Assembly (NCBI RefSeq): GCF_007753095.1
Contig: NZ_CP036348.1
Span: 3,658,001-3,722,000, forward strand
DNA: 64,000 nt
Direction: 5' to 3'
Source of the DNA: Rosistilla carotiformis
Lineage (GTDB): Bacteria; Planctomycetota; Planctomycetia; Pirellulales; Pirellulaceae
Below the pieces are notes generated by a model. That model was given only the letters and a program-made list of their open reading frames with translations, had not been told where the DNA came from and ran no database searches. Positions 47,880-56,506 of this stretch are shown here, one piece after another (the stretch's first letter is position 1; each line of letters opens with the position of its first letter). The translations under genes and the position numbers were made by a program.

Positions 47880-49475
47880 TGTCAGGACCAATACTGTTCG
47901 GCCCGGTTGCTGCTGCGTCCAGAGATGATCAGGACTGCAGTTGGCGATGATGATTCCGGATGCGAATTGCCCGGTGAAGGATGGGCGTCAACCACTGACC
48001 GCGCAGCAGCGAACGCCGAAGTCACAGGACTTCGGTCGGCGCGCAGTGCTTCTATAGAGCTTTGGGTTTCAGTTTTTCTATATGTGCTTCCAGTTCCTCC
48101 AGGTTGGCCCAGCCGAGCAAGTAGAAGCAGATCATCTCGTAGGTGCGTTTGTTCGGTTGGCCGCCGGTGTAGATCAAAATCAACAGACACGCGATGATCG
48201 CTAGGTACATCTGGATCTCCACGCCTTCCGGCTTGGTGCTCAGCAGATGTCGACAGCCCAAAAGCTGCTTGATCATTCGAAAAAACAACTCGATCAGCCA
48301 GCGAAGCCGATACGCTTCGGCAATCAGTTCGGCGGGAACGTCCATCAGGTTTGTGACCAAACGCAGACGACCGTCGCAGTTGGTGCCTTTGCTTCCGGTG
48401 CGCACATGAGGTTGGACTTCGACCTCGATGAAGCGAACTGGATGATCACTTGGAACCGTTTTGCGGTTGCTCGTACACGCGCCTAAGATGACTTCTCGGT
48501 CGACGCGAACGCCGGCATCGCGGTCAGCTTGCGTGAGCTCTCGGTCACTTAGGATTTGCGGTGTACTATTATCTCGGGCCCGGCAAATGTAACTGCTGCC
48601 AATAGCGTTGATTTGATTGAACAACTCAAACTTCGCGTAACCACGATCGGTCACGTAGCAGCGGTCGGGTTGCAGCACCGATGCCAAGACCGACTTCTCG
48701 TCATCCTTTCCTTTCGGTTTGGCCGGTGTCGCATCCATGCGTTCGGGGACTCCGCGAAGTATCTCGAAATGCGTGTGCATTCGGTATCCATCAACGGACT
48801 TTCCCTTCGTGGTTCCTCCTGCTTTGTTAGGCAACCAGCCCAGCGAAGCCACACGCACGGCAGTCTTGAACACGCTTCCGTCGACGGCGGTTAGTTGGTG
48901 TTCGATCGCGTCAAACTTTGAAGGATCGGCTGATGGGACGTCGTGCGCGAGTTGCGCCGCAATTTGCTTCAGCGGTTCGGGGTCAAAGATGCTCACCGAC
49001 TCCGAGAGTGATCCGAGCGAAGCTCGCCCGACGCCGAACTTCTTTTGGACATCCTTGAGTGTGCTGGCTTGCTGGAGCCCCCTGAGCGACGTCAGGATAG
49101 GGTTGAACATCCACATGAGAACAAGTACGCCGTACTGGTCCATGTGCAGGTCGCGGTTGTGGGACTTGTCACGCTGTGTGCCGATTTCGTGCAGCGAATC
49201 TAACAGCGGTCGGATCTTTTTAAAAAACTTCAGGCCCTGCAGATCCCGGGCCCTGAAATCGAGCTGAGCTTCGTCGGCCGTGCACTGATCGCTGGGGCGT
49301 TTTTCTGGCGTTGGCTTTCGTCGTTTGGGGAGTCGCTTTGGCACTGGCTCATCCGCTGTGTGTCAAACTGGCGGACCATCCGCAATTGGTTCCCCGGTGC
49401 GCAAAAGCCGTGCCAGAAACACGCAAAATTCAATGCGCAACTTTCGTGCCGAACAGTATTGTGTCAGGACTCTTT
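47880..49475 (-). mobile_element. IS4-family insertion sequence
   Basis: About 1.6 kb around one transposase. Ends carry related inverted repeats: TGTCAGGACCAATACTGTTCGGC at the left (given as TGTCAGGACC plus AATACTGTTCGGC) and GCCGAACAGTATT (49448-49460) at the right. They share 13 identical bases. The exact outer limits and target duplication could not be fixed. Confidence 0.75.
48052..49344 (-). CDS. IS4-family transposase
   Basis: A 430-aa DDE transposase. Asp 1 is in LTAVDGSVFKTAV, Asp 2 in CYVTDRGYAKFELF, and the IS4 Y-(2)-R-(3)-E-(6)-K signature is YRLRWLIELFFRMIKQ. The N-terminus is basic (PKRLPKRRKPTPEKRP) and includes a DUF4372-like region with LTSLRGLQQASTL. All catalytic residues are intact. 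The start is GTG 49344. A hairpin at about 48,013-48,045 (CCGAAGTC/GACTTCGG) downstream may terminate it. Confidence 0.92.
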   Translation of the reverse strand: MPKRLPKRRKPTPEKRPSDQCTADEAQLDFRARDLQGLKFFKKIRPLLDSLHEIGTQRDKSHNRDLHMDQYGVLVLMWMFNPILTSLRGLQQASTLKDVQKKFGVGRASLGSLSESVSIFDPEPLKQIAAQLAHDVPSADPSKFDAIEHQLTAVDGSVFKTAVRVASLGWLPNKAGGTTKGKSVDGYRMHTHFEILRGVPERMDATPAKPKGKDDEKSVLASVLQPDRCYVTDRGYAKFELFNQINAIGSSYICRARDNSTPQILSDRELTQADRDAGVRVDREVILGACTSNRKTVPSDHPVRFIEVEVQPHVRTGSKGTNCDGRLRLVTNLMDVPAELIAEAYRLRWLIELFFRMIKQLLGCRHLLSTKPEGVEIQMYLAIIACLLILIYTGGQPNKRTYEMICFYLLGWANLEELEAHIEKLKPKAL

Positions 49476-49708
49476 TAACGCCTTAGTTTATCAAAGAGGC
49501 CTGGCAGCTTTGAGCTTATTCGCCCTTCATCAATCGCTTCGTTTACGGCCAAGGTTCGCCAATTGTTGCGAGGTCTTACGAGACGCGGAGCCCTGTCGCG
49601 TACCAACTCTGCGTTCTCTGCGCCTCTGCGTTTCAAATCGGTTGTCGCCCTTCGGTCGCGAAGTCCTAGGGCCAAGGCAAAACACTGGTCTACTTTGGGC
49701 ATTGATTG

Positions 49709-49769
49709 GTAACCCGACGCGTAAGCGAGGCACCACGTGAATTCTTCGCCCACGCGTCGGGTTACTTTT
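49709..49769 (+). repeat. 14-bp perfect inverted repeat with T-run
   Basis: GTAACCCGACGCGT and its complement enclose 29 nt and are followed by TTTT. It may be a terminator or a palindromic interspersed repeat. Its arm reads like an interspersed planctomycete palindrome, but only a genome search could confirm that. Confidence 0.6.
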
Positions 49770-49825
49770 GCCTCTGCCGTTCCAGTTTGAATCACTGATT
49801 TGCCCTGGACGTCCAACGCCAAACG

Positions 49826-49853
49826 TTGACACCGCCCCCACAACGGGTAAGAT
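49826..49853 (+). promoter_or_regulatory. Sigma-70-like promoter, sister of the one at 45578
   Basis: TTGACA, 16-bp spacer, TAAGAT. Sequence similarity to the region after 45,578 continues for about 150 bp, ending with ...ATTCTCA... and TTCCCACCCGG in both. It may drive the HEPN gene at 50063 through a 200-nt leader. Confidence 0.4.
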
Positions 49854-50062
49854 TGGCCGCCAGAGAAGCAGCGAGCGGCAAGTCGTCGCCAGTCAAGCGC
49901 CTGGTGAGAACAAACAGCTTCCTAACACGCAGCAACGGGTTGTGAGTACGTTGCAAACGTCGCACTAATTCTCAACCACGACCGGTAATAGCAGGTGAGA
50001 ATCCTAGATTCCCACCCGGACGTGCAGGTGAACAACATAGTTAGCTGGCAAGAGCGAGCCTG

Positions 50063-50725
50063 ATGAAGACCAACCCACTCGTTTCGCAGCGGTTCCAAGA
50101 GCTGCACGACAAGGCGACCGCGATTGCCGCGGCCAAGACGCCTTGGTTTTTCGATCGCAATGAGGGTGAGCAACTCTTCAAGATAGATACCGCGAATTTC
50201 ACTGGCTGGGCTACCAGCGTGCTAAATCTGTTACAACGCTTGTTTGGTGAAGACAGTATCCACTTCCAACACTTCTCGCGTAACTCGGCTGGTGTCAGTG
50301 AGTCATACAATGGGTTCAAACGCACTCTGTCAATCTTTGATGCCGCTCGTGAAGATTACGAAGGCGGTTATTTATTCAATCTACAGTCTCTCGTGAAGGC
50401 GGAAGTCTTTGACGACATGCTTGAACAATCGCGCGCACTGTTGAAGGCTGGTTACAAAGATCCAGCGTGTGTCGTGGCAGGCGTCGCACTTGAAACTACC
50501 CTCAAGGACCTCTGCTCCCGCAATGGTATTGCGCATTCGAAACTCGACAAGATGAATGCCAACTTGGCAAAGGTGGGGACCTACAATAAGGGGATGCAAA
50601 AGCAGATCACAGCGTGGGCCGACCGCCGGAACAGCGCGGCGCACGGCGATTGGAACGCCTACAATGATCATGATGTTGACGATATGATCAACGGCGTCAT
50701 TCGGTTGATCGCCGACTACATCTGA
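50063..50725 (+). CDS. HEPN-like / DUF4145-type protein
   Basis: A 220-aa protein. The C-terminal domain (115-220) is a HEPN-type four-helix bundle: GYKDPACVVAGVALETTLKD, LCSRNGIAHSKLD, and the R-x(4)-H pattern in DRRNSAAHGDW, followed by DVDDMINGVIRLIADYI. The RN-x-x-x-H motif is the ribonuclease motif of toxin HEPN domains. The N-terminal half (FFDRNEGEQLF, FTGWATSVLNLLQRLFGED) is shared with abortive-infection-like proteins. ATG 50063 has only a weak ribosome site. The Abi-alpha-like gene follows 111 bp downstream in the same direction. Confidence 0.72.
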   Translation: MKTNPLVSQRFQELHDKATAIAAAKTPWFFDRNEGEQLFKIDTANFTGWATSVLNLLQRLFGEDSIHFQHFSRNSAGVSESYNGFKRTLSIFDAAREDYEGGYLFNLQSLVKAEVFDDMLEQSRALLKAGYKDPACVVAGVALETTLKDLCSRNGIAHSKLDKMNANLAKVGTYNKGMQKQITAWADRRNSAAHGDWNAYNDHDVDDMINGVIRLIADYI

Positions 50726-50729
50726 CAGG

Positions 50730-50760
<31 letters not shown>

Positions 50761-50836
50761 CGTCCGGGTCGCATTCCAAATCAACGTCGCTGGCGGCAAC
50801 CCGGTGATTTTGATCGTTATCCAACAGGAGTGATTG

Positions 50837-51649
50837 ATGGACCCCGGATCCGGACTTGCAATACTTGGCACTGCGCTAGGTTCGGCCAAGGTCGTCGAAA
50901 AACTTCTTGGCCCCACGGCCGACTACATGGGCATAGGCTTAAAAACGTTCACTGAGAAACGCGTCGAAAACGTCGCTGAAATCTTCAGAAGTGCAGCGTC
51001 TAAATTGGGCGAAAGGATTGACGAGGACGCTCAGGTTCCACCCAAAGTTTTACGTGATGTTCTCGATGATGGGTCGTACTGCACAGATCGACTGTCGTCC
51101 GAGTACTTCGGGGGCGTGCTCGCTTCTTCACGCACAACAGAATCACGCGATGATCGAGGCGCGACTTTCACTGCACTCGTGGGGCGTTTGACCGCGTATC
51201 AGATTCGCGCCCACTACATCATCTATTCAATCATGCGCCAGACCTTTTTGGACAGCGGGTTGTCTCCAACATCGAAGGTGCAGCGCAAACAGATGCGAAT
51301 TTACATCCCAAACTCCGTGTTTCACGTTGCCATGGATTACTCGAAAAAGGAAATTGCGCCCGTTATCGACGAGCATTGCTTCTTCGGGTTGGAACGTGAA
51401 TGGCTTATACAGAACGATTTCCAAATCGGCAGTCACGAAGACATCACGAAACGTATCCCTACTGCAACCGAAGGCGGTGTCCTTGTAACACCGTCCGCGT
51501 TCGGGGCCGAACTGTTTCTCTGGGTTGGAGGGCACGGTCGTCTTCACCCACTGTTTGTCTTTCGATCAGACACTGTGTTCACATCGCAATCGGACATTTG
51601 CATTGGACTTGGTTCAATCCCTCTTAAAGCACCGGAAATGATTGGGTAA
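50837..51649 (+). CDS. Abi-alpha (DUF4393)-like protein
   Basis: A 270-aa protein with SAKVVEKLLGPTADYMGIGL at the N-terminus, then FRSAASKLGERIDED and VPPKVLRDVLDDGSYCTDRL, next FGGVLASSRT and FTALVGRLTAYQIRAHYIIY. This order matches DUF4393/Abi-alpha proteins, which include abortive-infection factors. The role as a phage-response protein is by family only. ATG 50837 follows AGGAG. It lies next to a HEPN gene, suggesting a small defence locus outside the island. Confidence 0.65.
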   Translation: MDPGSGLAILGTALGSAKVVEKLLGPTADYMGIGLKTFTEKRVENVAEIFRSAASKLGERIDEDAQVPPKVLRDVLDDGSYCTDRLSSEYFGGVLASSRTTESRDDRGATFTALVGRLTAYQIRAHYIIYSIMRQTFLDSGLSPTSKVQRKQMRIYIPNSVFHVAMDYSKKEIAPVIDEHCFFGLEREWLIQNDFQIGSHEDITKRIPTATEGGVLVTPSAFGAELFLWVGGHGRLHPLFVFRSDTVFTSQSDICIGLGSIPLKAPEMIG

Positions 51650-51752
51650 CAATCCAATGAACCCGAGCGGCGAAGTCGGGTGTTTTCAAATGGACGATCT
51701 CTCGTCGCCGCCGGGTGATTGGTATCTGTTGTGCTCGCAAAGAGACTGTGCC

Positions 51753-52862
51753 ATGAAGCTTGATATTCTCACCCGATTGATAGTCGCCGCCGTGATATTG
51801 ATGGGCGGCCAGTCGGCGGTCTCAGGTGAGGGAAGTCCCACGCGGATCATCGTGCCGGCACCCAAGGACGCACGGTTTTGTCACTTGTCGTGGCCCAAAG
51901 TCATCAAAGCGGATGATGGCAGTATTGTCGTCGCCTACATCGCGGGGAGGAAACACGTCAATGGTGACGGTTGCCCCGCTGTGTCGGTGTCCAACGATGG
52001 CGGCAACAGTTTCACATCGCCTCATGTGCTGAAGACTTTCGACAGCACGATGCGGTATCAGCATGCTGCTAACCTGGCTATTGGAAAAGCTGACGACGGT
52101 GCCATCGTTCTGATGGCGATGGCTTTTACGGATGACCTTCGCAACCATATCTACGGTTGGCGATCCGAGGATCATGGCAAAACCTGGAAAAGTACCGACA
52201 CTTCCGAGATTGGAGACAGCAAAACGGGATCGGTCTTCGGTCATCTATTTCAGGTTCCGGCAGAAGGATTGGCCGTGTGCGGCCACTACCGAAAGCCACG
52301 CGGAGAGGGTCTGTGGATCGCGTATTCCAAAGACAATGGCAAGAGTTGGGGGCCGACGAAGACGATCACGACAAGGAAATACTTTGAACCAACTTTCATC
52401 TTCTCGGGTGGGCGTCTGGTTGGGTTAGTTCGCGAAAACTCTGCCCACGCCTACCATCAATTCGTCAGTGATGACCGAGGCGCGAGTTGGCAATTTCGAC
52501 CGAGTGTCATCCAAGGGAACGAAAATGCGGTTCATCCGAGCCCTTTCCTCGTTGCCGATCCGACGCAACCTGATCGGCTCTACGCGCTGCAGACAGAAAG
52601 AATTGGCGATAATTGGATCAACCTGTGGCAAGCCGAGCGAGATACGCTGCAATGGCAGGAGAACCGTGTCCTGACTTCTTCTCCCGATGTTGAAGATTTC
52701 GGCTATCCCTGGATGACGCACCTCGCTGGCAACGATTGGTTTATGGTTCACTACGCAGGTGAAAAAGATGGCCCCAACTCGATCTACGGGGGTGTCATCA
52801 CGATTGCGCCACGGGATAAGGGAAGTGATCTCAACACGCCAAACCCGGCGACGCGGGATTGA
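51753..52862 (+). CDS. Exported sialidase/BNR-repeat protein
   Basis: A 369-aa protein. The signal peptide covers 1-24 (RLIVAAVILMGGQSAVSG). The six-bladed propeller shows four Asp-boxes: SNDGGNSFT, SEDHGKTWK, SKDNGKSWG and SDDRGASWQ. Arg-containing segments (SWPKVIKADDGSIVVAY, RLVGLVREN) fit the sialidase-like exo-glycosidase family common in planctomycetes, acting on sulfated or sialylated glycans outside the cytoplasm. A true neuraminidase cannot be claimed without the full Arg triad. ATG 51753 is taken for the signal peptide; an earlier frame start at 51642 overlaps the previous gene. Confidence 0.85.
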   Translation: MKLDILTRLIVAAVILMGGQSAVSGEGSPTRIIVPAPKDARFCHLSWPKVIKADDGSIVVAYIAGRKHVNGDGCPAVSVSNDGGNSFTSPHVLKTFDSTMRYQHAANLAIGKADDGAIVLMAMAFTDDLRNHIYGWRSEDHGKTWKSTDTSEIGDSKTGSVFGHLFQVPAEGLAVCGHYRKPRGEGLWIAYSKDNGKSWGPTKTITTRKYFEPTFIFSGGRLVGLVRENSAHAYHQFVSDDRGASWQFRPSVIQGNENAVHPSPFLVADPTQPDRLYALQTERIGDNWINLWQAERDTLQWQENRVLTSSPDVEDFGYPWMTHLAGNDWFMVHYAGEKDGPNSIYGGVITIAPRDKGSDLNTPNPATRD

Positions 52863-53060
52863 CGTCATTCAACAATCCTAGGCCAATCAAAAGGTGCCAA
52901 GACTCTTTTAGCTGCCCTGTTGATCAGAGATTCCTGAGAGACCTTTGATTCGATTCTTGGGAGCCATTTACAAATGGCACCTCAGATCCTGCCGCCCGGT
53001 GGGTCGGTTCGTTGCCGGATTGAACCTCTGAGGAGACATTAGTCACAATCCTTACGCATC

Positions 53061-53103
53061 GCCTAACGTTACGTTCGTCGACGACGAACGCAAGCCGTTA
53101 TGT
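53061..53103 (+). repeat. Hairpin flanked by GCCTAAC and GTTATGT
   Basis: GCCTAAC (53061-53067), a 9-bp stem hairpin CGTTCGTCG-A-CGACGAACG (53072-53090) and GTTATGT (53097-53103). The ends resemble the RYYYAAC and GTTRRRY core sites of integron attC, but the second deviates (T for R). Confidence 0.35.
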
Positions 53104-53276
53104 TCTGGCTGTCGTGTTCCCTCTCCCTGGGGTTGTTTGGCATCGCCGCCATAGTTGCTGCCAATATTGGGTGTATGCATCGCGAGCGGCATTCCCGTGG
53201 CCGCCGTATGTCCACGCTGTCACGGTTTGGGGGGGCATGCAGTGGACTCGACATGCGCTACTCCGCTGCAAAGTGA
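53100..53276 (+). CDS. Possible small membrane protein (58 aa)
   Basis: Starting within GTTATG, this frame reads MFWLSCSLSLGLFGIAAIVA and continues with a basic tail (HRERHSRGRRMS). One transmembrane segment or signal anchor is predicted by hydrophobicity. No ribosome site is evident and no family is known; planctomycete genomes carry many such short frames. A different frame from 53155 contains CPRCHGLGG and is an alternative. Confidence 0.3.
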   Translation: MFWLSCSLSLGLFGIAAIVAANIGCMHRERHSRGRRMSTLSRFGGACSGLDMRYSAAK

Positions 53277-53517
53277 TCCGCGCGGCTGCCGCGTCTTCGG
53301 TTGTTCGTTGCTTGCCTTCGTCGCCTGGCCTGTATTGTTTCCCGTTCAAATCTGCCCACTAAGCCCCATGGCGGACGTCGATGAGCAGACACCTTGGACC
53401 TGGCCCATGCACTGTCCCTTACTGCTGATCCTGCCAGTGCTTCACGGTTCGGGAATGCGTAGCACCGCCGTTCGGCACCCGGCACTTCGTCGGAACGCGG
53501 CGTCCGGTCGTGTGTTT

Positions 53518-53772
53518 GTTGGCAGAATGAGGTTGGCAGAATGAGGTTGGCAGAATGAGGTTGGCAGAATGAGGTTGGCAGAATGAGGTTGGCAGAATGA
53601 GGTTGGCAGAATGAGGTTGGCAGAATGAGGTTGGCAGGATGAGGTTGGCAGGATGAGGTTGGCAGGATGAGGTTGGCAGGATGAGGTTGGCAGGATGAGG
53701 TTGGCAGGATGAGGTTGGCAGGATGAGGTTGGCAGGATGAGGTTGGCTGAGTGAGCGTTGGCTGAGTGAGCG
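53518..53772 (+). repeat. 14-bp minisatellite, 16 units in two sequence blocks
   Basis: Unit GAGGTTGGCAGAAT is repeated eight times (core GGCAGAAT from 53521 to 53626), then GAGGTTGGCAGGAT eight times (GGCAGGAT from 53633 to 53738). Degenerate copies ending GGCTGAGTGAGCG follow. The clean block switch points to expansion by slippage from two founder units. Confidence 0.95.
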
Positions 53773-53934
53773 TGCGGATAACGGCGTTAGGGACCGGATA
53801 GATCGAGAACTATCATTATGGTCAAACGGGCTGTGCTGGCATCCCAATTAAAGGACCAATTGTTCGCTTCGACGATTCATCGACAATTCAATGAAAACGT
53901 GTAGGCGACTAGACACGGATGGGCAACTGCTCGA

Positions 53935-54762
53935 TCAAACCAATCGTATGCCATCGCTTTCGATGGTGATCACTCGTTGCTTGAATAGTCCACCGATCGC
54001 CTTTTTGAATTGTCCCTTGCTCATGTCAAAAAGCTCGGCGATCTGTTCTGGCGGTGACTTGTCGTGAACCGGTGCGAACCCGTCGTGATCGCGCAAGTAG
54101 TCTTGAATCACTTGGCTGTAGCTTTCGCGAATCTGTTGGCCACTTTTTAGACTCAGGTCGATCTTGCCATCTTCGCGAATCTGTTTGATGTAGCCGCGGA
54201 TGCTCTGCCCAAAACTGAGCCGTTGATCGACTTCGTCTTTATACAGCAGGCCCCAGTGACTCTGATCGACGATCGCTTTGAAGCCCAGGTCGGTGCTGTT
54301 GGCGATGATTAAATCGACGGCCTGCTGAGGCCGGAAATCGTGATCGTCATCCTCCTCGACGACCTTATCGATCTTCGACGTTGCGGTGATTCGATCTTGG
54401 TTGTCCAAATAGAGGTAGACGATGTACGACTTCCCCACGACCATCGGGCGGTGCTGTTCCGCAAACGGAACCAAGACATCTTTGTCCAATCCCCAGTCCA
54501 AGAACGCCCCGATCGGCGTGCAGTCTTTGACTTGCAGGTACGCAAATTCCCCCACCTCCGCTTTGGGCGTTTGCGTTGTCGCGATCGGCCGCTCCTCGGA
54601 GTCCAGGTAAAGGAAGACTTCGATCGGATCGCCCGGCTCCAAACCGGGGGGCGTATGTTTGTTCGGGAGCAGGATCTCGCCAAGATTTTCAGCATCCAAA
54701 TAGACGCCGAATTCCGTCTCTTTGATGACCTCCAAGGTGTACGTGCTGCCGATTTCAATCAT
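53935..54762 (-). CDS. CvfB-like S1 RNA-binding protein
   Basis: A 275-aa protein with the CvfB plan: three S1-type OB modules (GSTYTLEVIKETEFGVYLDA, YLQVKDCTPIGAFLDWGLDK, QAVDLIIANSTDLGFKAIVD) and a C-terminal winged helix (PPEQIAELFDMSKGQFKKAI). CvfB of Gram-positives is an RNA-binding regulator of virulence and expression. ATG 54762 starts directly at the first S1 domain. It is a single gene on the minus strand, length as expected for the family (about 280 aa). Confidence 0.9.
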   Translation of the reverse strand: MIEIGSTYTLEVIKETEFGVYLDAENLGEILLPNKHTPPGLEPGDPIEVFLYLDSEERPIATTQTPKAEVGEFAYLQVKDCTPIGAFLDWGLDKDVLVPFAEQHRPMVVGKSYIVYLYLDNQDRITATSKIDKVVEEDDDHDFRPQQAVDLIIANSTDLGFKAIVDQSHWGLLYKDEVDQRLSFGQSIRGYIKQIREDGKIDLSLKSGQQIRESYSQVIQDYLRDHDGFAPVHDKSPPEQIAELFDMSKGQFKKAIGGLFKQRVITIESDGIRLV

Positions 54763-55287
54763 GAACTGGAGCCTTCAGTGCTTTTCGCGGATGGGGTCGG
54801 GCAAATAGGGGGTGCGAAGCGGTCGGTCAACGTATGCCGTCGCGAGATAAAACTCACGCCGCAGCGTCGATGTAACGCTATCCGCAGTACCGACGCAGTA
54901 GGAACGCCCGGTTCGCTCTGGTCGATAGAACGATTGGAATCGAGGTTGCCGCACTCATGATAGTCGACAAACTTGCGGCAAAGGAAGGACTTGCGGTTGG
55001 AGACCAGGGCGAATACTTAGTTGCGTGGTGGCTGATTCGCGCTAACGGGATCGACCTGCATGTCGCCTCACGGATCGCTCTTTCCGCTGGCCACTGCGGC
55101 GAGCATTGTGGATCTGTGGGGGAGGAGTTAACATCGTTTTGTCGGTTGGGGCTGATTGATTCCAAGGCAAAGCTTCGGTCGGCATCGCGGCGAGATCCAC
55201 TCAACCGCATTTGAGTTGCCGGCGAATGGAAACGAAACGTCGGGGGCCGCCTCACCTGTCAGACTCACCTCATTGTTCAAGGAAATC
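54763..55287. other. Intergenic between CvfB and VF530 genes
   Basis: Two opposing frames (plus 54957-55214, minus 54878-55255) have no ribosome site or domain. It probably contains the divergent promoters of the flanking genes. Nothing else seen. Confidence 0.45.
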
Positions 55288-55593
55288 ATGGATTCATCTC
55301 AACCGAATAACCCGCTCCACGGCATCACCTTAAAAGCGATCCTGGAGTACTTGGTTGCCGAATATGGTTGGGAACGGTTGGGAGACCGAATTCAAATCGG
55401 ATGTTTCCAGAATGACCCGAGCATCAGCAGCAGTTTGAAATTCTTGCGTAAAACCGACTGGGCGCGAACTAAAGTCGAACGGCTGTATGTGAATTCGATC
55501 AGCTACGACCAACGGAAGGGCAAGAAGAGCGTCGCAGCACCGAGTGCCCCCAAACCGACCGAAAGTGTTTGGGATCGGGCCCGCCGAGGTTAA
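55288..55593 (+). CDS. VF530-family DNA-binding protein (DUF2132)
   Basis: A 101-aa protein. [27 protein letters not shown] and [20 protein letters not shown] match the VF530/DUF2132 fold, a small helical protein proposed to bind DNA. The C-terminal extension is basic and low-complexity ([16 protein letters not shown]). AAGGA precedes ATG 55288. Single-gene unit. Confidence 0.92.
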   Translation: MDSSQPNNPLHGITLKAILEYLVAEYGWERLGDRIQIGCFQNDPSISSSLKFLRKTDWARTKVERLYVNSISYDQRKGKKSVAAPSAPKPTESVWDRARRG

Positions 55594-55692
55594 CGAAACT
55601 TGCCCGCCGATACGTCGCGCAAACTCGGCGAATGATCTAAGGCCGTGGTCCACCGCCCCGTAAGCGAAAGCGTCGGAACGTTGCCAGCGATT

Positions 55693-56151
55693 TTAAAGCC
55701 CCGAGATTTGCAGACGGTAGTCGAAGCGAAGGTCCGGATGGACTTTGTCGATCGCCTTGTCGATCTTCTTCAGTTGCGTTGCGTAGAGGTTCGCACTGAC
55801 GCGGCAGTCTCCAAAGCTGATCTGCTTGTCTTGAATCCGGCGGCAGAAGTGAATCCGCACATGCAACTCCGTCTCCTTGTTCCCCGAGAACCGTAGCGAT
55901 TTGTCCATCCACCGCACCACCTTGCGAAGCGTCTTCTTGTGGATGCGACCTGGGGTGTTGAGTTGCAGGTCGATCTCGCTGCACAGCTCGTTCGCATACC
56001 CGATCTCGTCATCTGCCTTCATCAATAGATACGTCAGCAATTCTTTGCTCTCGACTTTGAACTTGGCCAAGCGAAGACAGACTTCCAGCAATTCGTCCTG
56101 TTCTAGCTTGACGAGCTCCTTCTTCAACTGGCTGATCGTGGCAGCTTTCAT
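55693..56151 (-). CDS. Conserved hypothetical protein (152 aa)
   Basis: Helical, lysine-rich protein: MKAATISQLKKELVKLEQDE, LLEVCLRLAKFKVESKELL, YLLMKADDEIGYANELC and RIHFCRRIQDK. A small conserved protein; I know no function. ATG 56151 begins directly with the conserved-looking MKAATISQLK. It is convergent with the VF530 gene. Confidence 0.75.
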   Translation of the reverse strand: MKAATISQLKKELVKLEQDELLEVCLRLAKFKVESKELLTYLLMKADDEIGYANELCSEIDLQLNTPGRIHKKTLRKVVRWMDKSLRFSGNKETELHVRIHFCRRIQDKQISFGDCRVSANLYATQLKKIDKAIDKVHPDLRFDYRLQISGL

Positions 56152-56506
56152 AACGTCTCGATTGGGAAAGCAAACGGCTTCGGACTAAAAATGAACGAGA
56201 GATGCCAGCCTAACCGGCAACCGCTGATCGAGGAACCGCAGGCCGGCGGGAAACAACTGCACGCCAAACGGTCACTTGAAGTGGCCCCGCGACTCCGTTG
56301 GCGGGAGCCACTCGAACCTCAGTTCAAATAGCTCTCGTCGCAGCCCGCCGTGGTAAAATGATCCTGTGAACGGAGGCGCCGGACTAGGCGTCGTTTTCCT
56401 TGCAGACGACGAAGTGGGTAGTTAGACTAGCCATCCTTTTTTTCCGCTCACCCGGCCTAAAACACGCACTCCTCGGCCGACCGCCGAAGTGGTCTCAACA
56501 AGCTGA
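56152..56506. other. Intergenic, upstream region of the haem c/HEAT gene
   Basis: No gene. GAGGCGCC...GGCGTCGTTTT (about 56,375-56,394) forms a small hairpin followed by T's. It may be a terminator or leader structure. Confidence 0.4.

Larger units (their letters stand above)
49476..50062. other. Intergenic with large inverted repeat and promoter-like repeat
   Basis: No gene supported; frames here are chance. GTAACCCGACGCGT (49709-49722) pairs exactly with ACGCGTCGGGTTAC (49752-49765), followed by TTTT. The promoter-like repeat (TTGACA 49826, TAAGAT 49848) follows, matching the one at 45,578. Confidence 0.5.
52863..53934. other. Gene-poor region with hairpin and 14-bp tandem array
   Basis: It holds a cassette-end-like hairpin (53061-53103), one possible small membrane-protein frame (53100-53276) and the minisatellite 53518-53772. 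Frames crossing the array translate to simple repeats on both strands and are not genes. Confidence 0.6.

Noticed and set aside
53419-53847. Minus-strand frame encoding a proline/leucine repeat protein
   Set aside because: It is the translation of the 14-bp minisatellite; open only because the unit contains no stop in that phase.
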